A stretch of DNA of 52,417 nt from an uncultured Pseudoflavonifractor sp. (GCF_944387275.1 NZ_CALXEG010000019.1:1-52417); one strand, 5' to 3'. Shown: positions 9,709 to 18,612, numbered from the stretch's first letter. Numbers and translations: made by a program. The notes: generated by a model not told the origin, from the letters alone.

Positions 9709-9969
9709 ATGAAGAGCTTTACCTATGTCATTCAGGATCCCCTGGGTATCCACGCCCGTCCCGCCGGCCTGCTGGTCAAGGCCGCCAAGGAGTTTGCCGA
9801 CACCACCATCACCCTGACCAAGGGGGACAAGACCGTGAAGGGCACCCAGCTGATGAAGCTGATGGGCCTGGGCGTCAAGACCGGCGACTCCATCACCGTG
9901 GAGGCCGAGGGCCCCTCCGAGGACGCCGCCATTGCCGCTATGGAGCAGTTCTTCAAGACCAATCTGTAA
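9709..9969 (+). CDS. ptsH: Phosphocarrier protein HPr
   Basis: 86 residues, the usual HPr length. HPr passes the phosphoryl group from EI to EIIA. The active-site histidine is His15 in GIHARPAG. The segment around the regulatory serine of Bacillus HPr (Ser46, KSIMGVMSLG) reads TQLMKLMGLG, so the serine is replaced by glutamine (Gln47 here). ATP-dependent HPr kinase control through that site would be impossible. AAAGGAG precedes the ATG. The gene lies between the antiterminator and ptsI, with a hairpin before ptsI. Confidence 0.95.
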   Translation: MKSFTYVIQDPLGIHARPAGLLVKAAKEFADTTITLTKGDKTVKGTQLMKLMGLGVKTGDSITVEAEGPSEDAAIAAMEQFFKTNL

Positions 9970-9994
9970 ATTGTAAATAGACAGGTTCAGCGTC

Positions 9995-10029
9995 CCGCCC
10001 GCTGTCCCTCCGGGGCGGCGGGCGGTTTT
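9995..10029 (+). terminator. Intercistronic hairpin between ptsH and ptsI
   Basis: Stem CCGCCCGC (9995-10002) with GCGGGCGG (10018-10025), then TTTT. It could partly end transcription after ptsH and give more HPr than EI mRNA. Confidence 0.65.
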
Positions 10030-10057
10030 GCTTTCATTTCGGAAAGGAGCACAGCAT

Positions 10058-11710
10058 ATGAAGATCTTACAGGGCCAGGGCGTGTCCAAGGGCATCGAAC
10101 AGGGTACGCTCTGCTTTTATCACCGGGCCAGCGCCGTGGTGGAGCAGCAGCTCGCCCAGGACCCCGCCGCGGAGCGGGCGCGGCTGGAGGCCGCCAGAGC
10201 CCAGGCTATGGAGCAGCTGGAGGAGATGGCGGAAAAGGCCCGTGCCCAGGCCGGCGACGACGCCGCCACCCTCTTTGAGACCCACGCCATGTTTTTGGAG
10301 GACGAGGACTTCACCGGCGCCATGGACGAGCAGCTGGAGGAGGGGTACACCGCCGAGTACGCCGCTCAGCAGGCCGGGGAGCAGTTTGCCGCCATGCTGG
10401 CCGCTATGGACGACCCCTACATGCAGGCCCGGGCCGCCGACGTGCGGGACGTGACCGGCCGGCTGGTGAACATCCTCACCGGTGTGGCCCAGGGTGGCAT
10501 CGACTCGGAGGTGCCGGTGATCCTGGCCGCCGACGACCTGGCCCCCTCCGAGACCATCCAGCTGGACAAGAGCAAGATCCTGGCCATTGCCACCCGGGGC
10601 GGCTCGGGCAACAGCCACACCGCCATTCTGGCCCGCACCATGGGCATCCCCGCCGTGTGCGGCCTGGGGGACGCCCTGAGCGAGGACCTGGACGGCAGAG
10701 AGGCCTACATCGTGGGCGAGACCGGTCAGATCATCCTGGACCCGGACGGGGAGACCCTGGCCGAGCTGGAGACCCGGCAGCAGAAGCAGACCGAGCTGCG
10801 GGAGCTGATGCGCAGCATGGTGGGCCAGAAGGACGTGACCCTGGACGGCCGGGAGATGATGGTCTACTGCAACATCGGCTCCCCCGACGACGTGCCCGCT
10901 GTACTCGCCAACGACGGCCAGGGCGTGGGCCTGTTCCGCTCCGAGTTCCTCTACCTGGCCGCCGACGACTACCCCACCGAGGAGGAGCAGTTCCGTGCCT
11001 ACAAGCAGGTGGCCGCCGCCATGAAGGGCAAGCGGGTGGTCATCCGCACCCTGGACATCGGCGCGGACAAGCAGGTGGACTACTTCCACCTCAACAAGGA
11101 GGAGAACCCGGCCATGGGCCTGCGGGCCATCCGCATCTGTCTCAACCGGCCCGAGGTGTTCCGCACCCAGCTGCGCGCCCTCTACCGTGCCAGCGCCTAC
11201 GGCAAGGTGGCCATCATGTTCCCCATGATCGCCAGCGTGTGGGAGGTCAAGGAGTGCCGCGAGATCTGCCGGAAGGTGATGGATGAGCTGAAGGCCGAGG
11301 GCGTCCCCTTCAACCCGGACACGGAGATCGGCATTATGATCGAGACCCCGGCGGCAGTGTTCATGGCCGAGGAGCTGGCCGGGCTGGTGGACTTCTTCTC
11401 CGTGGGCACCAACGACCTAACCCAGTACACCCTGGCCTGCGACCGGCAGTGCAACGACTTGGGCCGGTTCTTTGACCCCCACCACCCCGCTGTGCTGCGG
11501 GCCCTGAAGGCCACGGCCGACGCCGCCCACAAGGCGGGCATCTGGGTGGGCATCTGCGGCGAGCTGGGCGCTGACCTGGAGCTGCTGCCCACCTTCCTGG
11601 CCATGGGCATTGACGAGCTGAGCGTGAGCCCCTCCGCCGTGCTCCCCCTCCGGGCCGCCATCCGGAAGAGCACCGCCAAGGACTGCGACTTGGACCTGCT
11701 CAAGGGCTGA
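10058..11710 (+). CDS. ptsI: PTS enzyme I (PEP-protein phosphotransferase)
   Basis: 550 residues. Enzyme I takes the phosphoryl group from PEP and gives it to HPr. The N-terminal HPr-binding and phosphohistidine domain contains GGSGNSHTAILA with the active His. The C-terminal PEP-binding barrel has GLFRSEFLY, RTLDIGADK, MIETPAAV, SVGTNDLTQY and the catalytic-cysteine motif GICGELG. ATG 10058 was chosen over the in-frame upstream ATG 10028 because AAGGAG (10044-10049) sits 8 bases before it and the protein then begins at the usual MKILQG-type N-terminus. It ends at a strong terminator. Confidence 0.95.
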   Translation: MKILQGQGVSKGIEQGTLCFYHRASAVVEQQLAQDPAAERARLEAARAQAMEQLEEMAEKARAQAGDDAATLFETHAMFLEDEDFTGAMDEQLEEGYTAEYAAQQAGEQFAAMLAAMDDPYMQARAADVRDVTGRLVNILTGVAQGGIDSEVPVILAADDLAPSETIQLDKSKILAIATRGGSGNSHTAILARTMGIPAVCGLGDALSEDLDGREAYIVGETGQIILDPDGETLAELETRQQKQTELRELMRSMVGQKDVTLDGREMMVYCNIGSPDDVPAVLANDGQGVGLFRSEFLYLAADDYPTEEEQFRAYKQVAAAMKGKRVVIRTLDIGADKQVDYFHLNKEENPAMGLRAIRICLNRPEVFRTQLRALYRASAYGKVAIMFPMIASVWEVKECREICRKVMDELKAEGVPFNPDTEIGIMIETPAAVFMAEELAGLVDFFSVGTNDLTQYTLACDRQCNDLGRFFDPHHPAVLRALKATADAAHKAGIWVGICGELGADLELLPTFLAMGIDELSVSPSAVLPLRAAIRKSTAKDCDLDLLKG

Positions 11711-11726
11711 TTGCTCTGAATCCATC

Positions 11727-11766
11727 AAAAATCCCCGCCGGCGCGCTGCGCCGGCGGGGATTTTTT
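11727..11766. terminator. Bidirectional terminator between ptsI and GH3
   Basis: A long GC stem (ATCCCCGCCGGCGC and complement) flanked by A and T runs serves convergent ptsI and the minus-strand GH3. Confidence 0.92.
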
Positions 11767-11796
11767 GATTTCAAATTGTATTGTCTTGCGGTGGCA

Positions 11797-14757
11797 TTAC
11801 TGTTTGTACTTGTCCGGGTTCTTCTTCTGGTCCTTGCCGCGGACCACAATCCAGACCACTCCGGCCACGATCAGCACGCCCACCACCACGTCCAGGGCCA
11901 CCATCCAGGTCATCCACAGGGGCATGATGTCCACAATAGTGGAGTTGGCGGACAGGCCGTTCATGGCGGCGCTGTGGCTGACGGTGTAGCAGATGTCATG
12001 GGCGGCGTTGCGCAGGTAGGTCATGATCTGGGGGTCGTTCTGGTAGCCGTCAATGTTGTACAGGTCCTCGCTGGTGTTCATCCACATGTCGGTACCGGCC
12101 TGGAGGCCCGCCTTGATGTCCATGTAGTCGGGCAGGCCGGCCATGTCGGTGATGACCAGGCCGTTGAAGCCCCACTCGTCCCGCAGCAGGTCGGTGAGCA
12201 GCTCATGGCTGGCGCCGCACCATTTGACGCCCACACGGTTGAAGGCGTTCATCATGGCGTAGGTGTGGCCCTCCTTCACCGCGGCCTCGAAGGGCACCAG
12301 GTAGAGCTCACGGGCGGCCTGCTCGTTGAAGAAGGTGGCGATGCCGTCCTTGGAGCCCTTGATGCCGTTGGTCTCGTCGATGACGCCCTCGGTGTCGTTG
12401 AAGGCGAAGTGCTTGACGTAGCAGAACAGGCCCTTGCTCTGGGCGCCCAGCACGGTGTTGGCGCCCATCTGGCCGCTGATAAAGCCGTCCTCGGAGTAGT
12501 ACTCGAAGTTACGACCGCTGTAGGGGTTGCGGTGGATGTTCATGGCGGGGGCGTACCAGCCCTGGATGTTGGCGTACATGGCGTCGTTGCCCACGGACAC
12601 GCCCATTTCATAGGCAAGCTCCGTGTTCCAGGTGGAGGCGATGACCACCTCAGTGGGGTAGGCCATGCCCTGGGTGCCGCCCACCAGGGTGGCGGAGATG
12701 CCGGCAGGGCCGTCCTTCTCCACGGTGGCGGGCTTGAGGATGTAGTCCAGGCTGGGGGTGCCGTAGCCACCCATGCGCACCATGTAGATCAGGTCGGCGG
12801 GGCTGATGGTGTCCAGCAGCTCGTCCCAGGCGGGGTCGTCATAGTCCACGTCGATGAAGTCGGCCAGGGTCAGCTGCACCTCGGGGGTGACGCCGGAGGC
12901 GGGCATGGTGTAGGAATCCTGGTCTTCGGTGTACTGGGGCTGGAGGGCGTCGATGATCTCCTGGGGCAGGTCGATATAGTGCTCGCCGGTGGTCTCGTCG
13001 GTGCTGTCGCAGAAGGCCACGGGGAAGGTGTCCACCCAGTTGCTGCGGCTCAGGTAGACAAAGTCGGAGTACTCATCATAGCTGGAGATGTCGGCATAGC
13101 CGAACAGGTTGGTCACGGCGGTGCCGGTGGCGCTGTCCACCGCGTAGGTGGTGGTGTCCAGGCTGGCGTTGGTCCACTTGGCGGTCATGGACACGTCGCC
13201 GTCGGCGGTCATACCGTCGGCAGTGGTGTAGCCCTTGGCGGCCAGGATGTTGTTCAGGGCGTCGTGGGCGTCGGTGCCAACGGTGAAGTAGTAGTCGCCG
13301 GCGTCCAGGATGAAGGTCTTGGCGGTGCGGTAGTCGTAGGACTTGAGCTGCTCCTTGGGCACGTCAATCTGGACGGTCTGGCTCTCACCGGGGGCCAGGG
13401 CGCCGGTCTTGGCAAAGCCGCACAGCTCCACGGAGGCCTTCTCCACGCCGTTGTCCATGTCGTACTGGGTGTAGGGAGACTGGAAGTAGACCTGGACCAC
13501 GTCCTTGCCGGTGTAGGTGTCGCCGGTGTTGGTGACGGTCACGGACACGGTGAAGCTGTCGTCATTCTCCTCCATGGAGAAGTCGCTGTAGGCAAACTGA
13601 GTGTAGCTCAGACCGTAGCCGAAGGGGTAGAGGACGGTGGAGGCGTAGTCGTAATCGCCGGCGTTGCCGGTGCCCATGACCGCGTCCTCGTACCGGGTCT
13701 CATAGTACCGGTAGCCCACATAGATGCCCTCGGCGTACACGATGTACTGGTCGGACTCGTTGGAGAAGCCGTTGTTGATCCAGAAGTTGGCGCCCGCGTT
13801 CTGGGCGGCGGGAGAGCTGGAGGCGTCGTAGGCGTAGGTGTCCACCAGGCGGCCGGAGGGCACCACGTCGCCCACCAGGGCGTCGGCCACGGCGTAGAGG
13901 CCGGTCTGGCCCACGCCGCCGATCCACAGGGCGGCCTTGATGTTGTCATAGTCGGCCAGCCAACCCAGCTCCATGGCGTTGTTGGCGTTGATGAGCACCA
14001 CCACGTTGTCGAACTGCTCGTTGACAGCGGCGAGCATATCAGCCTCTTCGGTGCTCAGCTCCAGGTAGTTGCCGGAGTTGCCCTCCACGCCCTCGGTCTC
14101 GGCGAAGTTGACGGCGGTCAGGTCGGAGCCCTCGCCGCCGGAGCGGGAGATGACCACAATGGCCGCGTCGCCGTAGTCGGCGAAGGAGCTGCCGGCGGCG
14201 GACTCCACATCAGCCCAGGGCACCTCGTTGATGGAGAACTGGCCGCCGCGCCAGTTGGGGGCGCTGCGGGTGTACCCGTCGGCGCTCTTCTGCTGGTAGA
14301 AGTCCCACAGGGTGGGGTTGACGGTGAGGCTGGCGGACTCCAGAGCGGTCTTCAGGTCGGCCACGGTGGTGGTATCCACGCTGCCGGAGCCGGTGCCGCC
14401 GTAGACCATGTTCACAGAGGAGACGGAGAACACGCTGACCTTGCTGTCCTTGGCCAGGGGCAGGCCGCCGTTGTTCTCCAGGAGGACCATACCCTCGGCC
14501 TCCAGGGTCTCGGCCACCTGGCCGCTGTGCTCGGTCAGCTCTTCCTCAGTGTCAAAGTCGCAGGGATAGTAGGTGCTGTCCTCGGTGGACTCGCCGGTCT
14601 CCACGATCTTGTAGGTGCTGTGGTTGAAGAAGGTGGAGATAAGGCCCCGGTAGTTGAGGGCCAGCAGGTTGCAGATCATCAGTGTCACAAGCACGATGGC
14701 CATGATGGGAATCAGGATGGCCATAAAACGGCGGTTGGACATCCGCTTCTTTTTCAT
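11797..14757 (-). CDS. Membrane-anchored GH3 glycoside hydrolase linked to a LytTR two-component system
   Basis: 986 residues. N-terminal helix (about 10-35), GH3 C-domain (GMVLLENNGGLPL), Fn3-like domain (YPFGYGLSYT onward), catalytic GH3 barrel, and a C-terminal helix followed by the basic tail RGKDQKKNPDKYKQ. Active-site motifs are intact: DGPAGI, MNIHRNP, GRNFEYYSED, VKHFAFND, NAFNRVG and nucleophile Asp871 in LVITDMAG. Both termini are predicted inside and the enzyme outside, so it should act on glycosides at the cell surface. It is the last gene after the response regulator and kinase, but has its own promoter in the 137-base gap. ATG 14757 is chosen because the two ATGs just upstream are out of frame. 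Confidence 0.92.
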   Translation of the reverse strand: MKKKRMSNRRFMAILIPIMAIVLVTLMICNLLALNYRGLISTFFNHSTYKIVETGESTEDSTYYPCDFDTEEELTEHSGQVAETLEAEGMVLLENNGGLPLAKDSKVSVFSVSSVNMVYGGTGSGSVDTTTVADLKTALESASLTVNPTLWDFYQQKSADGYTRSAPNWRGGQFSINEVPWADVESAAGSSFADYGDAAIVVISRSGGEGSDLTAVNFAETEGVEGNSGNYLELSTEEADMLAAVNEQFDNVVVLINANNAMELGWLADYDNIKAALWIGGVGQTGLYAVADALVGDVVPSGRLVDTYAYDASSSPAAQNAGANFWINNGFSNESDQYIVYAEGIYVGYRYYETRYEDAVMGTGNAGDYDYASTVLYPFGYGLSYTQFAYSDFSMEENDDSFTVSVTVTNTGDTYTGKDVVQVYFQSPYTQYDMDNGVEKASVELCGFAKTGALAPGESQTVQIDVPKEQLKSYDYRTAKTFILDAGDYYFTVGTDAHDALNNILAAKGYTTADGMTADGDVSMTAKWTNASLDTTTYAVDSATGTAVTNLFGYADISSYDEYSDFVYLSRSNWVDTFPVAFCDSTDETTGEHYIDLPQEIIDALQPQYTEDQDSYTMPASGVTPEVQLTLADFIDVDYDDPAWDELLDTISPADLIYMVRMGGYGTPSLDYILKPATVEKDGPAGISATLVGGTQGMAYPTEVVIASTWNTELAYEMGVSVGNDAMYANIQGWYAPAMNIHRNPYSGRNFEYYSEDGFISGQMGANTVLGAQSKGLFCYVKHFAFNDTEGVIDETNGIKGSKDGIATFFNEQAARELYLVPFEAAVKEGHTYAMMNAFNRVGVKWCGASHELLTDLLRDEWGFNGLVITDMAGLPDYMDIKAGLQAGTDMWMNTSEDLYNIDGYQNDPQIMTYLRNAAHDICYTVSHSAAMNGLSANSTIVDIMPLWMTWMVALDVVVGVLIVAGVVWIVVRGKDQKKNPDKYKQ

Positions 14758-14817
14758 TTCATTTCATCCCCCTTTGATATGTTTCCGCGGATGGCGCCCT
14801 CCGCGAACCTTGCACAC

Positions 14818-14847
14818 AGTATACAAAGGGGCTCGGGCACGGTGCAA
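14818..14847 (-). promoter_or_regulatory. Promoter of GH3 (11797-14757) with a LacI-type operator half-match in the spacer
   Basis: Read on the minus strand: -35 TTGCAC (14842-14847), 18-base spacer, -10 TATACT (14818-14823). The spacer contains GTGCCCGAGCCC (14829-14840), which is close to the palindromes GTGCCCGGGCAC and GTGCTCGAGCAC found upstream of the GH3 at 46284. Confidence 0.6.
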
Positions 14848-14894
14848 CCGTTTTGACATAACTGCCCGTTTTTGCAGCATATTCCTGTTCTCGG

Positions 14895-16223
14895 CTACTC
14901 CAGGGGGAAGAGCAGCCTCAGGTTGAACACCTGATTTTCCACCGAGATATCCATCTCGCCGCCGTACTTCTGGGCGATCATGCGGATGCTCTTCATGCCG
15001 AAGCCGTGGTACTGCTTGTCCGCCTTGGTGGTGACGGGCAGGCCGCCGGAGAACTGGGGCGTCTGGGGGCAGTAGTTGTAGAACTGGAGGGACACGAACA
15101 TGCCCTTGCGCTTGGCGATGATGCCCACCACCCGCTTCTCCTCGTCCTCCACCTGGGAGAGAGCCTCCACCGCGTTGTCGATGGCGTTGCCGAAGAGGGA
15201 GTAGATGTCCTGCTCTGCCATGAAGGACATCTCCCCGCCGTCCACGATGCAGGTGAGCTTGATGTGGTTCTTGTTGCACATGAGGCTCTTCTCGGTGAGG
15301 ATGACGTCGATGGTCTTGTTGCCCGTCTCCACCGCGGAGTCGTAGATGGAGATCACGTCCTCCATCTCCCGGATGGACGCCTCGTCCAGCGAGCTGCTCC
15401 GGCCGATCTGGCGGATCTGGTGGCGCAGATCGTGGCACTTGACGTTGATGAAGTCCAGGTTTTCCTTGAACATGTCGTACTGCTTTTTCTCCTGCTCGTA
15501 GAGGCTGTTGACCGTGTCCAGCTCCCGCTCCAGCTGCCGCTTGGACAGCAGGGAGAACTGGACGTACAGGGCCAGGAGGCAGCAGAGGATATTGTAGATG
15601 GAGGCCACGCTCACGTAGAAGGAGTTGTTGTTCTCGTAGCTGTAATAGGTGACCACCGCGCTGATGACCACGTCCACCAGCACCACCAGGGCCACCAGCA
15701 CCAGCATGGAGGTGCTGCGGATGCGCAGGTCCTCGTTTTTCCGGATCATGGAGCCGAAGGTGATGGTCATGAGCCAGTAGACGATGCAGTAGGCGTCCAC
15801 GTACACCAGGGTGAGGAACAGCCCGGACAGCCGCGCAGCGCTCTCGCCGTACACCTCCACAGGCAGCCCGGCGTTGAGGCCGGTGACCACCACAATGAAG
15901 TTGTACAGCTCAAAGGCGATATGCTGCACCGTGTATGCCGCCACGGCACAGAAGAACACGTGGAGGAAGGGCTCCCGGAAGCACAGCATCAGCGCCCCCA
16001 CCGACACGGCGAACAGGGCGAAGAAGAGCACCGAGCTGTACAGGGCGTTGTACCCGAAGATGGGCGCGGCCACCGAGGCGGCCATACACAGCAGGGCCGC
16101 CAGGGCAAAGCGGACGGGGTAGTGGTCCTTTTTCTTCAGGCGGAAGGTGAAGAGAAATTCGGCCGCCAGAATCTCGGCCATAAAGACCGACTTGTACCAG
16201 AACAACTGGGTCACTTCATACAT
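14895..16223 (-). CDS. GHKL-domain sensor histidine kinase (AgrC-like)
   Basis: 442 residues. About six N-terminal membrane helices (residues 1-225) lead into a coiled region and the dimerisation segment KCHDLRHQI with probable phosphoacceptor His264. The C-terminal GHKL ATPase has N-box LFGNAIDNAVEAL and G-box GFGMKSIRMIAQKYGG. The architecture is that of AgrC/ComD-type kinases that sense extracellular ligands through their membrane domain. It starts 2 bases after the response regulator stop codon, so the two are cotranscribed. The signal is unknown. The downstream surface GH3 suggests a glycoside or a product of it, which is inference. Confidence 0.92.
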   Translation of the reverse strand: MYEVTQLFWYKSVFMAEILAAEFLFTFRLKKKDHYPVRFALAALLCMAASVAAPIFGYNALYSSVLFFALFAVSVGALMLCFREPFLHVFFCAVAAYTVQHIAFELYNFIVVVTGLNAGLPVEVYGESAARLSGLFLTLVYVDAYCIVYWLMTITFGSMIRKNEDLRIRSTSMLVLVALVVLVDVVISAVVTYYSYENNNSFYVSVASIYNILCCLLALYVQFSLLSKRQLERELDTVNSLYEQEKKQYDMFKENLDFINVKCHDLRHQIRQIGRSSSLDEASIREMEDVISIYDSAVETGNKTIDVILTEKSLMCNKNHIKLTCIVDGGEMSFMAEQDIYSLFGNAIDNAVEALSQVEDEEKRVVGIIAKRKGMFVSLQFYNYCPQTPQFSGGLPVTTKADKQYHGFGMKSIRMIAQKYGGEMDISVENQVFNLRLLFPLE

Positions 16224-16225
16224 GG

Positions 16226-16933
16226 CTATTCAATGCTCCCGATGTACTCATTGAGCGCGCTGAGGAAGGGCTTCCGCCTGGCGTGGCTGATGGCCAGCCA
16301 GTCCTCCCCCACCAGCACGCTGAAGTCCTTTACCTGCCGGACATAGCGCAGATTCACCAGGTAGCAGCTGTTGCACTTGGCAAAGGTCTTCTCCGGCAGA
16401 AGGGGCTCGATCTTCTTCAGAGAGCCGTATCCGGTGTAGTTGCGCTCCCTGGTATGGTAGGTCACCTGGTGCTGCATGACCTCGATGTAGGTCACCTCCG
16501 AGCACTTCAGGCACACCACCCCGTTCTCCGTGGGCACCACCAGCTCCCGCTCCTGGCGGCTCTCCAGCCGCTTGACCGCCCGGTCCAGCTTGATGGAAAA
16601 GGGGAAATAGGTCACCGGCTTGACGATGAAGTCCAGGGCGTCCACCTCGTAGCCCTTCACGGCAAAGTTGGCCATGTTGGTCACAAAGATCAGGATCACG
16701 CTTCTGTTCATCTCCCGCAGGCGGCGGGCGGCCTCCATGCCGTCCAGGCCGGGCAGCTCGATGTCCATGAATACCAGGTCGAAGCTGGCCTTGTAGCCGG
16801 TGAGAAAGTCCAGCGCATCGTTGAAAATAACGCTGTTGCAGACGAGCCCCTGCTCCTGGGCGTAGCGGTCCAGATAGGACACCAGCAGCCCCGCGGCCTG
16901 CGGGTCGTCCTCCACGATGGCAATGTTCAGCAT
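16226..16933 (-). CDS. LytTR-family response regulator
   Basis: 235 residues. N-terminal receiver domain (acidic pair in IVEDD, phosphoacceptor Asp in VFMDIELPG, then the FVTNMANF switch region) and C-terminal LytTR DNA-binding domain (about 130-235, GVVCLKCSEVTYIEV). ATG 16933 is chosen because the receiver fold begins there. An in-frame ATG at 16969 would add 12 residues of non-conserved sequence. It partners the kinase downstream and probably activates the GH3 promoter or its own operon. Confidence 0.92.
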   Translation of the reverse strand: MLNIAIVEDDPQAAGLLVSYLDRYAQEQGLVCNSVIFNDALDFLTGYKASFDLVFMDIELPGLDGMEAARRLREMNRSVILIFVTNMANFAVKGYEVDALDFIVKPVTYFPFSIKLDRAVKRLESRQERELVVPTENGVVCLKCSEVTYIEVMQHQVTYHTRERNYTGYGSLKKIEPLLPEKTFAKCNSCYLVNLRYVRQVKDFSVLVGEDWLAISHARRKPFLSALNEYIGSIE

Positions 16934-16998
16934 CCCCGTTCCCCCATTTCCTCGTTTTTCTCCCGCCATGCCTGGGCACAGCCTCTTACCGGGCTATT

Positions 16999-17028
16999 AT
17001 TCTATCACGCCCGCTTCTCACAGCGCAA
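16999..17028 (-). promoter_or_regulatory. Promoter of the response regulator operon
   Basis: On the minus strand, TTGCGC (17023-17028), 18-base spacer and TAGAAT (16999-17004), upstream of the response regulator. Confidence 0.5.
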
Positions 17029-17067
17029 ACCTTTTTTCCCTTCTCTCCTCCCCCTGGGAGAAAGGCC

Positions 17068-17097
17068 TTGCTACACCCGCCCCCACTTTGCTATACT
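17068..17097 (+). promoter_or_regulatory. Promoter of the nucleoside hydrolase operon
   Basis: TTGCTA (17068-17073), 18-base spacer and TATACT (17092-17097), 25 bases before the ATG at 17123. Confidence 0.5.
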
Positions 17098-17122
17098 TAC
17101 CTCACAGAGAGGAGGGCGCTCT

Positions 17123-17638
17123 ATGGCCTTTGAGATTGTGAAATACTTTCCCGGCGGCACCAGCATCGGCTTCACCGAGGACAGGAACGGACGCTGGTGC
17201 GTCCAGGAGCGGGTTTTTCTCTGGACCCGGCGGCCCACCAGCGGGAGCTGCCTTGTCCGGCTCTCGGAGCTGGCCCAGCGGTACGGCCGGGACAAGGTCA
17301 TGGCGGACTTTGTCACTGTGTACGGCGCGGTGGGCGCCAAGCCCGCCCGCGGGGATCTGCTCCCCAATGACGCCGTGCTGGAGCTCATCACCCGCCTCTC
17401 CTCCGCCTACACCGCCGCTCCCGGGGACAGCGTGCGGGCGGACAGGCTCTTCACCACCCTCTACCTGATCATGATCGCCCGGGAGAACAGGGCCGGAGAC
17501 GCCCTGGGCAAGCGCGCGGAGCGGCTGGGGGCCCATCTGGTGCTGGAGGAGGGGCGCACGCCGGAGGAGGCGACCGCCTTTTCCGCCGGGAAGACGCCCC
17601 AGGACCTCAGCGCCCTGTGCCAGTCCTACGGCTTTTAA
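17123..17638 (+). CDS. Uncharacterised 171-residue protein
   Basis: Not recognised. Predicted soluble, mixed alpha/beta at the start (FEIVKYFPGG) and helical later (about 80-170), with no signal peptide, membrane helix or clear catalytic motif. AGAGGAGGG at 17107-17115 supports the ATG at 17123. The longer open frame upstream runs antisense to the response regulator and was not used. Its stop codon is embedded in the ribosome-binding site of the first nucleoside hydrolase, so it is cotranscribed and probably translationally coupled with the salvage genes. A regulatory or accessory role is only a guess. Confidence 0.75.
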   Translation: MAFEIVKYFPGGTSIGFTEDRNGRWCVQERVFLWTRRPTSGSCLVRLSELAQRYGRDKVMADFVTVYGAVGAKPARGDLLPNDAVLELITRLSSAYTAAPGDSVRADRLFTTLYLIMIARENRAGDALGKRAERLGAHLVLEEGRTPEEATAFSAGKTPQDLSALCQSYGF

Positions 17639-17649
17639 GGAGGAACATC

Positions 17650-18612
17650 ATGTCAATCCACTGGAATCTTCCCGCCCGGATCCCCGTCCTGCTGGACGGC
17701 GACCCGGGCCATGACGACGCCATGGCCTGGATGCTGGCCAAGGCCTCGCCCGCCCTGGACATCAGAGGTATCACCTCCGTCTGCGGCAACCAGGCCATCG
17801 AAAAGACCACCTACAATGCCCTGCGGGTCATGACGCTGCTGGGCATCCACGCGCCCATGGCCAAGGGCCGCCCCGGCCCGCTGGTGGCCGAGCCCATGGC
17901 GGCCCCCAGCGTCCACGGGGAGTCGGGGCTGGACGGCCCCGCCCTGCCCGAGCCTGACCGGGAGCCGCTGTCCTGCTCCGCCGCCGAGCTGATGGCAAAG
18001 GTTCTGGCAGAGAGCAAGGAGCCGGTGTACCTGGTGCCCACCGGGCCCCTGACCAATGTGGCCTCCCTGCTCCTGTCCCACCCGGAGCTGAAGGAGAAGA
18101 TCGGCGGCATCTCCCTCATGGGCGGCGGCATCTCCCACGGCAACTGGACCCCTGCCGCCGAGTTCAACATTCTGGTGGACCCGGAGGCCGCCGACATCGT
18201 GTTCCGCTCCGGGGTACCCATCACCATGGCCGGGCTGGACGTGACGGAAAAGGCCCTCATCTTCCCCGAGGACTTTGAACGGGTGCGCTCCGTGGGCAAC
18301 CCGGTGGCCCTGATCGTGGCGGAGTGGCTGGTGTTCTTCTACCGCTTCCACCGGGAGAAGGGCTACGCCGGCGCCCCCGTCCACGACGCGGTGGCCGTGG
18401 CCGCTCTGGTGGCCCCGGAGCTGTTCACCGTGGAGGAGATGCACGTGGACATCGAGGTGGCCGGGGACTACACCCGGGGCGCCACCGTGGGCGACCGGTA
18501 CCACATCACCGCCGCCGCCCCCAACGCCCGGGTCATCACAGGCGTGGACCGGGACGGCTTTGCCGACCTGCTGGTGGCGGCTGTGAAAACCTATGGGGAG
18601 GGACAGGCATGA
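17650..18612 (+). CDS. Nucleoside hydrolase (inosine-uridine preferring family), first copy
   Basis: 320 residues. Hydrolyses N-glycosidic bonds of nucleosides to base and ribose in salvage. The Ca2+-binding aspartate cluster is present as DGDPGHDDA near the start (family consensus DxDPGxDDA). Other conserved segments are VPTGPLTNVA, MGGGISHGNWTPAAEFN and the C-terminal histidine region VHDAVAVAAL. AAGGAGG (17637-17643) directs ATG 17650; the ATG-like codon at 17617 lies inside the previous gene. It overlaps the second hydrolase by an ATGA. Substrate (purine, pyrimidine or both) cannot be decided. Confidence 0.92.
   Translation: MSIHWNLPARIPVLLDGDPGHDDAMAWMLAKASPALDIRGITSVCGNQAIEKTTYNALRVMTLLGIHAPMAKGRPGPLVAEPMAAPSVHGESGLDGPALPEPDREPLSCSAAELMAKVLAESKEPVYLVPTGPLTNVASLLLSHPELKEKIGGISLMGGGISHGNWTPAAEFNILVDPEAADIVFRSGVPITMAGLDVTEKALIFPEDFERVRSVGNPVALIVAEWLVFFYRFHREKGYAGAPVHDAVAVAALVAPELFTVEEMHVDIEVAGDYTRGATVGDRYHITAAAPNARVITGVDRDGFADLLVAAVKTYGEGQA

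Noticed and set aside
11776..14856. A 1026-codon open frame antisense to the GH3 gene
   Set aside because: Its product is dominated by Gly, Val and His with no domain, as expected opposite a GC-rich gene. The GH3 on the other strand is clear.
16283..17122. N-terminal 280 codons of a 451-codon frame ending at 17638
   Set aside because: This part is antisense to the response regulator; the real gene starts at 17123 with a ribosome-binding site.
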